Shown here: piece after piece, positions 6,254-11,580 of the stretch
Position numbering within the stretch: the first letter of the stretch is position 1
Layout of the letters: the number at the start of each line of letters is the position of its first letter
Assembly: GCA_023460575.1 (NCBI GenBank)
Contig: JAEWPQ010000057.1
Location: 1 to 11,580 of the forward strand
DNA: 11,580 bases
Direction: 5' to 3'
DNA from: Bacillota bacterium
GTDB taxonomy: Bacteria; Bacillota; Clostridia; Lachnospirales; Lachnospiraceae
The notes under the pieces: generated by a model
Seen by the model: the letters and a program-made list of their open reading frames with translations, nothing else
Database searches by the model: none
Told to the model about the DNA's origin: nothing
Position numbers and translations under genes: made by a program

Positions 6254-6715
6254 ATGGAACTAACAGGAGTATCGGGTTCATCATCCTACGACCAGCTGCA
6301 GCAGCTTCAACTGCTAAAGGAAAAGGATAAAAAGGCGGCGGAACAGGCAGCCACAGAAAGCGCACAGATTACAGCGGCGGGAACTGCAACAGATAAGACC
6401 TCTGAAGCCGCAGTTCAAAGCACATTTCAAAATATTGATACGCTGGAAATCAGCCCTGAAGGAAGAGCCTATCAGCAGAATATGCAGACACCACCTGCAC
6501 CAGTTGATTCCACCGCTTCGGAGACTTCATCTACAAACAGCACAAAGACTACCACGGTTTTAACCAGTCTCACAGAAGAAGAAATCAGTACGCTTGTTGA
6601 TGAAGGAACCATCACTCAGGCAGAGGCCAATGCTGAGCTTGCAAGGCGGGCTGCAGTAAAAGATGAAGATAATCGTTTGCATACAGAAAATACTGAAATA
6701 GACGATGAGGAATGA
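6254..6715 (+). CDS. Unrecognised low-complexity protein, 153 aa
   Basis: Start chosen at the ATG 6254 (MELTGVSGSSSYDQLQQLQL), 8 nt after AAGGAGG; the ATG at 6248 is too close to it. The product is hydrophilic, rich in Ala, Thr, Ser, Glu and Gln, has no Cys, no signal peptide and no membrane segment. Residues 13-36 (QLQQLQLLKEKDKKAAEQAA region) could form a coiled coil. NIDTLEISPEGRAYQQ (60-75) is the only block that resembles a recurring motif of Firmicute proteins (an ISPEGR-type element). The C-terminal LTEEEISTLVDEGTITQAEA (106-125 area) looks like a helical hairpin, followed by an acidic tail. Function unknown. It has its own promoter, ribosome binding site and terminator and so is probably a real, separately controlled gene. 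Confidence 0.75.
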   Translation: MELTGVSGSSSYDQLQQLQLLKEKDKKAAEQAATESAQITAAGTATDKTSEAAVQSTFQNIDTLEISPEGRAYQQNMQTPPAPVDSTASETSSTNSTKTTTVLTSLTEEEISTLVDEGTITQAEANAELARRAAVKDEDNRLHTENTEIDDEE

Positions 6716-6722
6716 TTAAATT

Positions 6723-6750
6723 AACAGCCCGGCATTTACGCCGGGCTGTT
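6723..6750 (+). terminator. Terminator of the 153-aa protein gene
   Basis: A perfect 11-bp GC-rich stem AACAGCCCGGC / GCCGGGCTGTT with a 6-nt loop starts 8 nt after the stop. The following U-tract is poor (TTTC, counting two bases in the stem), but stem strength and position support termination. Confidence 0.75.
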
Positions 6751-6808
6751 TCATAATAAAAATTAATATTATCTTCACATAATTTTCCAGCAAACAGCGT
6801 AGGGTTTA

Positions 6809-6817
6809 TGATATAAT
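6809..6817 (+). promoter_or_regulatory. Extended -10 promoter of the protease gene
   Basis: TGA-TATAAT, a consensus extended -10, ends 44 nt before the ATG at 6862. No good -35 is seen at 17 bp (AGCAAA only). Extended -10 promoters often lack one. Confidence 0.6.
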
Positions 6818-6861
6818 AAGGAAATCGCATAGATAGTTTATTTTATAAGGAGCAAAAAATC

Positions 6862-8157
6862 ATGAAAAAGATAATCCGCGCTGTATGCCTGTCCCTCGCA
6901 ATACTATTTGCAGGGTATTCACTCTGGATGAATCCCCAGTTAACGGACGGCAGATCAGACGCATCTGAACCGCTTCATATATTTTCAAAAGATCCGGGAC
7001 AAGACTTACATGTTATGGCGCTGGGACCCGGACTGAACAATCTCTCTCCATCTGACGAGTTTTCTACTTATCAGTGGGGTCTGAAAAATGATGGGGAATT
7101 CCGTCTCATCGAACTGGAGCAGAAGTTTAAGTATGTAGATAATCTTTATAGCGAAATCAACAGCGGAAACGGTCTGACAATTCCCAAGCCAGGTCCCGGC
7201 AACTATGAAGCAAAAGTTACCCATGCAGTTCCAGGTGTCGACATTGACATTCAGCCGGCCTGGACTCTCTACGATCAGGCTCAAAACAAACGATCCGTTA
7301 TAGTTGCAATCATTGACACAGGTATTGATATTAATCATCAGGAACTTCGTAATGCCATTTGGACTAACCCGGGCGAGACAGACGGAGATGGAATCGACAA
7401 CGATGGTAATGGTTATGTGGATGATATTCATGGCTGGAATTTCTATTCAAACAATAATAAGCTCTTCTCCGGAAGCGAGGACAGTCACGGGACCCATGCA
7501 GCTGGAACCATCAGCGCAGCCAGAGGCGCCCACGGAATAGCCGGCATTACGGATAATAACTACGTAAAAATCATGTCATTAAAAGCACTGGGAGGAAAAG
7601 AAGGAGTGGGGTCTCCCGCCGCCGTTATTAAAGCGATCCACTATGCAGAAGAAAAAGGTGCTTCTATCTGTAATTTAAGTATGGGAACAACCGGATACAG
7701 TGAAGAACTTGCCCAGACAATCAAGAATTCCAATATGCTTTTTGTTGTTTCCTGCGGTAATGGAGGGGTATCCGGTCTTGGTTATAATACGGATGTATAT
7801 CCGGTGTATCCTGCCTCCCTTCCATATGACAACATTATATCTGTGGCAAACATCCTGTTTGACGGAACGTTGAGTAAAGATTCCAACTATGGAGCTGCAA
7901 GCGTGGATATCGCTGCTCCCGGAACTTATATTTTAAGTACAATTCCAGATAATTCCTATGGGTATATGAGCGGCACTTCCATGGCTGCCCCTATGGTGAC
8001 AGGTGTTGCAGCTATGCTCTATTCCTACCGGACAGATATAAGCCTGGCTGACGTAAAAAGTATCATCTTAAACTCCAGCCGAAAGATGGATACGCTTTCA
8101 GGCAAAGTTGCAAGCGGAGGTCTGCTGGATGCGTTCAGTGCCCTGAACTGGCATTAA
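6862..8157 (+). CDS. Secreted subtilisin-family serine protease (S8)
   Basis: 431 aa, start supported by AAGGAG 9 nt upstream. Residues 1-20 are a signal sequence (MKKIIRAVCLSLAILFAGYS). Residues 25 to about 125 have no recognised motif and may be a propeptide. The catalytic domain carries the full triad: Asp152 in VAIIDTGID, His209 in DSHGTHAAGT and Ser373 in MSGTSMAAP, with oxyanion-hole Asn300 in SCGN. An acidic Gly/Asn/Asp loop DGDGIDNDGNGYVDD (174-188) between Asp and His is typical of a calcium-stabilised S8A subgroup. It ends soon after the catalytic core, without binding repeats or a sortase signal, so it should be released or stay N-terminally held. Monocistronic; substrate unknown. 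Confidence 0.92.
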   Translation: MKKIIRAVCLSLAILFAGYSLWMNPQLTDGRSDASEPLHIFSKDPGQDLHVMALGPGLNNLSPSDEFSTYQWGLKNDGEFRLIELEQKFKYVDNLYSEINSGNGLTIPKPGPGNYEAKVTHAVPGVDIDIQPAWTLYDQAQNKRSVIVAIIDTGIDINHQELRNAIWTNPGETDGDGIDNDGNGYVDDIHGWNFYSNNNKLFSGSEDSHGTHAAGTISAARGAHGIAGITDNNYVKIMSLKALGGKEGVGSPAAVIKAIHYAEEKGASICNLSMGTTGYSEELAQTIKNSNMLFVVSCGNGGVSGLGYNTDVYPVYPASLPYDNIISVANILFDGTLSKDSNYGAASVDIAAPGTYILSTIPDNSYGYMSGTSMAAPMVTGVAAMLYSYRTDISLADVKSIILNSSRKMDTLSGKVASGGLLDAFSALNWH

Positions 8158-8165
8158 TTTAAAAA

Positions 8166-8196
8166 ACTGCGCAGTGATATGCTGTGCAGTTTTTTT
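8166..8196 (+). terminator. Terminator of the protease gene
   Basis: Stem ACTGCGCAG / CTGTGCAGT (9 bp with one G-U, 7-nt loop) followed by six T, starting 8 nt after the stop codon. Confidence 0.88.
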
Positions 8197-8245
8197 ATAT
8201 CCACACTGCCTGAATCAAAAAGAATGCGTGTTAAAAAATTCGGAT

Positions 8246-8279
8246 AAGAAAAAAGCTGCCATGATTATTCATGACAGCT
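8246..8279 (-). terminator. Terminator of the DUF5722 protein gene
   Basis: On the minus strand an 11-bp stem (8269-8279 with 8254-8264, one G-U, 4-nt loop) is followed by TTTTTTCTT. It lies 6 nt after the stop at 8286 and faces the protease terminator. Confidence 0.88.
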
Positions 8280-8285
8280 GCACAT

Positions 8286-9959
8286 TTATTTCTCTAATGA
8301 TTTCCATTTGAAGTTAGGAACTACATCGGACCATTTCTGTATTCCGATTATGGATTTGGCGAATTCAGTAGTTTCCAAAGTACTCTTTTTCTTATCTATG
8401 TCGTGGAATACCTGCCAGATCTTGCGCCGTCTTGTTGCCACAATATCATCACCCTTATTCATGTCACAGGCCCAAAGTCCAAAGGCAAGACCACTTCTTA
8501 CCTCCAGCGGAGCGTCAACCTGTCGGCTTAAGATGTAAGCGTCAATATAAGGATTGCTGTCAACCATGTAATAAGAATAAGCATAAGCTGCAGCCTGTAT
8601 CTGGGAAACATCTTCTCCCGACTGGGTCTTTGCAGTAAATCCCTGTTCAGTCAGTATAATATGCCTAACCTCGCCAGTAGGGGATTTCAAGCAGTCCTGA
8701 GCCATATAATCCGTCAAAGTGGTTAAATTCTTAAAATTAATAACTGGAGAATTAAAATCGTTCTTAATCAATCCGGTTTTGTCATCATCCCAGAATTCCG
8801 GCTCTGTCATGGGGCATGGATATGGATGATAGGATAATCCCCAGTCCATCTGTCCCTGTTCGTTAGCAATAGCATTAAATGAATCAACTATTTGCTTTCC
8901 GCCGTATTTCAGTTTATTATCAATCTCATTATTCCAGTTATAATCCAATGAGTAATAAACTCTGTCATTGGCGCTGGTGCTTTTAATTGCAGTGTAGAAC
9001 ACACGGAATGCATTCTGATAAGCCTGGACATAGCTGGTTAAATCCCTGGCCCCTACATAGTTCCACTGCTGATTGTTAATTTCATTTCCTATAATCCAGT
9101 TGGATATCTTTCCATACTTGGGATTGGACCCGTTATAACGTTCTGCAAGAAACGATGCAATAGCTCTTGTCTGCTCAAATCCCTCTGGAGTTGCAGAATT
9201 GAACATATAATAGAATGCCTTGGAATTCTTCTTTGTCCCCGGATAAATCAGATTAGGAGCTGAATCATTCCAGCCGTTCAAAATGATTGCAGTTACTGTC
9301 ATGCCTTTTCCTGACAGGGCGCTGATTGTCTCATCATAGCTCTTAATTGCATTGGTATCAAAATGATAAGTCTTGCCATCATATTGATAATCAATTCCCT
9401 GACCCAAGATCTGATGGAATGAAATATTCGTGGCAACATGCTTCACTCCCAGTTCAAATGCATCTCCCAGCATATTAAGCTGAATGTTCAAACCTTTTTT
9501 TGTAAGAGGATCACTAAATTTATTCTTGTTTGCCGCCACTGCCTCCGGGTTGGTAATATAATGAGGCTTGCTGACAGATATGTATTTGCTGCCATCCCAG
9601 ACTGCCACAACAAACTTACTGTATAACCTGTCCTGTAACGTATTACGGTTTAATGAAAAAGTGAATGCGGCAGAATCTCCCAAAGATGCTTTTGCTGCAT
9701 AATCAGTTCTTCCTTCCAAACTGTTTTGATAGGGCTGAAGCTCCACCAGATAAAGTACACCGTCAGTTCCCTGAGCAGGTGCATGATTAGAAACTTTTAC
9801 TGTTACGCTGGTTAAATCCGAATTAACGAGACAGGACTGTATCACAGCCTGATCATCCGAAAACACTTCTTCCGCTAACGAAACGAAAGCAGAGGCACAG
9901 CACAAAAATCCAGCCGCCAAAAGTCCGGTAAAGACTCTGCCTATTTTAATTTTTTTCAT
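8286..9959 (-). CDS. Secreted glycoside-hydrolase-like protein (DUF5722 type)
   Basis: 557 aa. Signal peptide 1-29 (basic KKIKIGR, hydrophobic core, SLA cleavage). Residues about 30-135 form a beta-rich N-terminal domain. From about 155 there is a TIM-barrel of clan GH-A character: IIGNEINNQQWN (289-300) supplies the expected acid/base Glu293 after Asn292, and IILTEQGF (434-441) the expected nucleophile Glu438. GLSYHPYPCPM (374-384) fits the substrate-side loops. From memory the overall sequence matches proteins annotated as DUF5722, whose activity I cannot state. GGAGG lies 10 nt before the ATG. Own promoter and terminator. Presumably acts on an extracellular or wall polysaccharide; inference. 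Confidence 0.8.
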   Translation of the reverse strand: MKKIKIGRVFTGLLAAGFLCCASAFVSLAEEVFSDDQAVIQSCLVNSDLTSVTVKVSNHAPAQGTDGVLYLVELQPYQNSLEGRTDYAAKASLGDSAAFTFSLNRNTLQDRLYSKFVVAVWDGSKYISVSKPHYITNPEAVAANKNKFSDPLTKKGLNIQLNMLGDAFELGVKHVATNISFHQILGQGIDYQYDGKTYHFDTNAIKSYDETISALSGKGMTVTAIILNGWNDSAPNLIYPGTKKNSKAFYYMFNSATPEGFEQTRAIASFLAERYNGSNPKYGKISNWIIGNEINNQQWNYVGARDLTSYVQAYQNAFRVFYTAIKSTSANDRVYYSLDYNWNNEIDNKLKYGGKQIVDSFNAIANEQGQMDWGLSYHPYPCPMTEPEFWDDDKTGLIKNDFNSPVINFKNLTTLTDYMAQDCLKSPTGEVRHIILTEQGFTAKTQSGEDVSQIQAAAYAYSYYMVDSNPYIDAYILSRQVDAPLEVRSGLAFGLWACDMNKGDDIVATRRRKIWQVFHDIDKKKSTLETTEFAKSIIGIQKWSDVVPNFKWKSLEK

Positions 9960-10000
9960 CTTCGCATTCCCTCCATGCAGTCATAATCAGATACCCTACA

Positions 10001-10029
10001 ATGATACCTAATTTCCCTCATTTTTACAA
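10001..10029 (-). promoter_or_regulatory. Promoter of the DUF5722 protein gene
   Basis: Minus-strand TTGTAA (10029-10024) and TATCAT (10006-10001) with a 17-bp spacer. The start would be near 9994, about 35 nt before the ATG. Confidence 0.6.
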
Positions 10030-10035
10030 TAACGT

Positions 10036-10059
10036 TTTTATTACGTATTTGTAATAAAA
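10036..10059. promoter_or_regulatory. Perfect 9-bp inverted repeat upstream of the DUF5722 promoter
   Basis: TTTTATTAC-GTATTT-GTAATAAAA, perfect arms and a 6-nt centre, ending 7 bp upstream of the -35 box. The placement is that of an activator site. It is not followed by a U-run that would make it a terminator for rpmG, which has its own at 10094-10119. Confidence 0.4.
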
Positions 10060-10093
10060 CCTTAAGGGTGAACCATAATTACCTTATAATGCT

Positions 10094-10119
10094 AAAAGCT
10101 GCCAGACAGTCCGGCAGCT
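10094..10119 (-). terminator. Terminator of the rpmB-rpmG unit
   Basis: Minus-strand AGCTGCC / GGCAGCT (7 bp, 9-nt loop that can add partial pairs) followed by TTTT. It lies 33 nt after the rpmG stop. Confidence 0.7.
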
Positions 10120-10151
10120 CCTAGTTGTAAGTTTACTTTGTTATTTGCTGA

Positions 10152-10310
10152 TTATTTCGTTTCCTTGTGAAGTGTCATCTTTTTAAGTCCTGGGCAATAC
10201 TTCATGAGTTCCATTCTCTCTGGGTGTAACTTTTTATTTTTTGTTGTGGTGTAATTTCTGTCGCCGCACTCTGTGCATGCCAATGTAATTTTAACTCTGC
10301 TGCTTGCCAT
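10152..10310 (-). CDS. rpmG: 50S ribosomal protein L33, one zinc-site Cys missing
   Basis: 52 aa, reading MASSRVKITLACTECGDRNY then TTTKNKKLHPERMELMKYCP and ending KKMTLHKETK. L33 binds near the 50S E site. Zinc-type L33 has two CxxC knuckles. Here CTEC (12-15) is intact, but the second reads CPGL (39-42), so the fourth ligand is Leu. This suggests weakened or lost zinc binding, as in zinc-independent paralogs. GGAG lies 6 nt before the ATG at 10310 (an adjacent ATG at 10313 is too close). It follows rpmB by 42 nt without a promoter between, so they form one unit, probably under the palindrome at 10585-10599. Confidence 0.9.
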   Translation of the reverse strand: MASSRVKITLACTECGDRNYTTTKNKKLHPERMELMKYCPGLKKMTLHKETK

Positions 10311-10352
10311 CATATTCTCCATTCTGTCATCTTATCAGAAGATTTTCACATT

Positions 10353-10538
10353 CTATGCCCGCTCAACTAATCCGGAACGCAATGCTCTGGTAGATACCCA
10401 CACACGTTTCGATGCTCCATTCTCAATGATTCGTACTTTTTTCAGATTTGCTTTCATTTTTTTATTTGTTCTCTTATGTGAATGACTCACATTATTTCCA
10501 AATCTTGTTGTTTTTCCAGTAACATAACACTTTGCCAT
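10353..10538 (-). CDS. rpmB: 50S ribosomal protein L28, zinc-independent (C-minus) form
   Basis: 61 aa, the usual length for L28: MAKCYVTGKTTRFGNNVSHSHKR start, KANLKKVRI middle, KRVWVSTRALRSGLVERA end. Zinc-binding L28 carries CxxC near the N-terminus and CTRC near the C-terminus. Here only Cys4 remains: the others are Thr7, Ser49 and Ala52. Such C-minus paralogs are known in bacteria to replace the zinc form during zinc shortage under Zur control. The ATG at 10538 has GAGG 8 nt upstream. It is the first gene of a two-gene unit with rpmG, downstream of the Fur-family regulator. Whether a C-plus copy exists elsewhere in this genome cannot be seen here. Confidence 0.92.
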   Translation of the reverse strand: MAKCYVTGKTTRFGNNVSHSHKRTNKKMKANLKKVRIIENGASKRVWVSTRALRSGLVERA

Positions 10539-10584
10539 GATTATATCCTCTTTCCTCTTTTAATTCTACTCTGCACTTCATATT

Positions 10585-10599
10585 TGCAACCAAGTTGCA
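10585..10599. promoter_or_regulatory. Palindrome TGCAAC-N3-GTTGCA, candidate Fur/Zur-type operator
   Basis: A perfect 6-3-6 palindrome starting 5 bp downstream of the rpmB -10 box and covering the predicted start site, a classic repressor position. Size and symmetry fit a Fur-family site (15-bp core), and the Fur-family gene is immediately upstream. The sequence differs from the Bacillus Zur and Fur boxes I know, so assignment rests on context. Confidence 0.6.
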
Positions 10600-10603
10600 T
10601 ATT

Positions 10604-10632
10604 ATTATATATCTGTATCGGATGATTGTCAA
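10604..10632 (-). promoter_or_regulatory. Promoter of rpmB-rpmG
   Basis: Minus-strand TTGACA (10632-10627), 17-bp spacer, TATAAT (10609-10604): a perfect sigma-A consensus. Such strength suits a unit that is normally repressed and must switch on fast. Start near 10597, inside the palindrome. Confidence 0.88.
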
Positions 10633-10723
10633 TTGCTTTTGTAAATCAGTTATTTGGTTCTTCTCATATAAAAACATCCATATATCTCATTACGTTCATA
10701 CATAACAAGCTACACGGATGCTC

Positions 10724-11143
10724 TTATTTATTTGCATTTTTCTTTTTACAATCCTTACATATGCCAACAATATTTGTCTTACTTGGGTCAACCTCAATTC
10801 CATAAATGGAGAGCAGCTGTTTTTCAAATTCATCCACGACATCATTTTCTAAATGCATAATCTTTCCACATTCAGAGCATTGTGCATGCATATGCATATG
10901 ACAATCATGATGGTCTTCTGAGTATTGGTATAAGGCAGCCTTTAAATCAGTTTCTTTAAACTTTAAAAGTTCCCCATCCTGACACATTCTCTCTAAATTC
11001 CTATATACCGTTGTTTTATCTATCCCTGCGTCGGCTTCATTCAGTTTATCAAGTATATCTTTCACTGTAAATCGCTTTTCCACATGTGCTTTCAAATACT
11101 CCAGAATCAAACTTCTGGGTTTTGTTCTATAATGGTTTTTCAT
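10724..11143 (-). CDS. Fur-family metalloregulator, Zur-like by context
   Basis: 139 aa, standard length for the family. Winged-helix DNA-binding domain at 1-75, with KDILDKLNEADAGIDKTTVY and recognition helix DKTTVYRNLERM (42-53). The dimerisation domain has the structural zinc pairs CSEC (89-92) and CKDC (129-132). The regulatory-site region DHHDCHMHMHAQC (77-89) is unusually rich in metal ligands, with His78, 79, 82, 84, 86 and Cys81. The sequence alone does not separate Fur, PerR and Zur; the neighbouring zinc-independent L28 and L33 genes point to Zur. AGGAG lies about 6 nt before the ATG at 11143. The gene is expressed separately from rpmB, 185 bp upstream. I could not choose a single promoter in 11150-11220. 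Confidence 0.85.
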   Translation of the reverse strand: MKNHYRTKPRSLILEYLKAHVEKRFTVKDILDKLNEADAGIDKTTVYRNLERMCQDGELLKFKETDLKAALYQYSEDHHDCHMHMHAQCSECGKIMHLENDVVDEFEKQLLSIYGIEVDPSKTNIVGICKDCKKKNANK

Positions 11144-11229
11144 GATAGCTCCTATATGTTTTTAACAACTATTTACATACTACCATAAAAAAGTCATAAA
11201 ATCTATCTCCTGCAGCAGTCGCTTTAGTC

Positions 11230-11270
11230 AAAAAAAGCCGAAACCCTTATAAACAAAGGGCCCGGCTTTT
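11230..11270 (-). terminator. Terminator of tuf
   Basis: On the minus strand GCCG-GG-CCCTT pairs with AAGGG-TTT-CGGC (7-nt loop, G-U pairs and one bulge), then seven T. It starts about 12 nt after the tuf stop and separates tuf from the Fur-family gene. Confidence 0.88.
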
Positions 11271-11281
11271 AAATTTAATTA

Positions 11282-11580
11282 TTATTCTACGATAGTAGCA
11301 ACTCTACCTGAACCTACTGTACGTCCGCCTTCACGAATAGCGAAACGAAGACCCTGCTCCATAGCGATTGGGTGGATCAGTTCAACAGACATTTCTACGT
11401 TATCGCCAGGCATACACATCTCTGTGCCAGCTGGTAAATCGCAAACACCAGTTACGTCAGTTGTTCTGAAGTAGAACTGAGGTCTGTAGTTGTTGAAGAA
11501 AGGAGTATGACGTCCACCTTCATCTTTTGTCAGAACGTAAACCTGAGCTGTAAATTTCTTATGGCATTTTACAGAACCTG
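11282..11580 (-). CDS. tuf: Elongation factor Tu, C-terminal part (5' end outside window)
   Basis: 98 complete codons plus stop: GSVKCHKKFTAQVYVLTKDE, FFNNYRPQFYFRTTDVTG, MPGDNVEMSVELIHPIAME and the C-terminal GGRTVGSGRVATIVE. This is domain 3 of EF-Tu, the GTPase that delivers aminoacyl-tRNA to the ribosome. The rest of the gene lies to the right, probably following fusA in the str operon. Orientation is the same as rpsJ at the left edge. Unmistakable by sequence. Confidence 0.98.
   Translation of the reverse strand, partial: GSVKCHKKFTAQVYVLTKDEGGRHTPFFNNYRPQFYFRTTDVTGVCDLPAGTEMCMPGDNVEMSVELIHPIAMEQGLRFAIREGGRTVGSGRVATIVE

Noticed and set aside
7006..7431. 141-aa minus-strand ORF inside the protease gene
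   Set aside because: Antisense shadow of a coding region with a clear catalytic triad in the plus frame.
8246..8279. Similarity of this hairpin to the one at 10097-10119 (both begin AGCTGCC) as a repeat family
   Set aside because: Only 8-9 bases are shared and both are ordinary terminators; no wider similarity.
10492..10677. 61-aa minus-strand ORF over the rpmB promoter
   Set aside because: Covers promoter, palindrome and start of rpmB in another frame; no ribosome binding site and no family.
1..11580. CRISPR array, tRNA, rRNA, IS element or integrase
   Set aside because: No spaced direct repeats, tRNA cloverleaf, rRNA segment, transposase motif or flanking inverted repeats were noticed by eye on either strand.

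Overview
The window looks like a chromosomal segment of an anaerobic low-to-moderate GC Firmicute, most probably a Lachnospiraceae / clostridial cluster XIVa species. The grounds are AGGAGG-type ribosome binding sites, sigma-A promoters with 17-bp spacers, U-tailed terminators, and the sequence character of EF-Tu, S10, the NanE/RpiR pair and the DUF5722-type protein. The genus is inferred, not shown.

Both ends are translation genes on the minus strand: the 3' end of tuf (EF-Tu, right edge) and the 5' part of rpsJ (S10, left edge). Between them lies about 11 kb of separately transcribed genes. Read rightwards from rpsJ: a structured rpsJ leader and promoter; a secreted cell-wall/choline-binding-repeat protein (minus); a tiny transcription unit whose overlapping frames encode either a Cys-rich or an Ala-rich peptide (minus); an RlmI/RlmK-like SAM methyltransferase (plus); a minus-strand operon of nanE (ManNAc-6-P epimerase), an RpiR/MurR-type regulator and a membrane acyltransferase; an unrecognised 153-aa low-complexity protein (plus); a secreted subtilisin-type protease (plus); a secreted DUF5722 glycosidase-like protein (minus); then rpmG (L33), rpmB (L28) and a Fur-family regulator (all minus) beside tuf.

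The clearest functional story is at the right. L28 has lost three of its four zinc-ligand cysteines and L33 one of four. They sit just downstream of a Fur-family regulator gene, and the rpmB promoter is consensus-like with a perfect 6-3-6 palindrome over its predicted start site. This fits a Zur-type zinc-starvation module that replaces zinc-dependent ribosomal proteins.

The most puzzling locus is the 2185-2398 small gene. Its ATG and RBS read a peptide with 18 Cys in 66 residues. The differences between its internal repeats, however, fall almost entirely at third codon positions of a different, Ala-rich frame that has no ATG. It may therefore be a frameshifted gene, a recoded gene or an assembly error. 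Three of the larger proteins carry signal peptides (wall-binding, protease, glycosidase-like), so much of the cargo concerns the cell surface and extracellular polymers.
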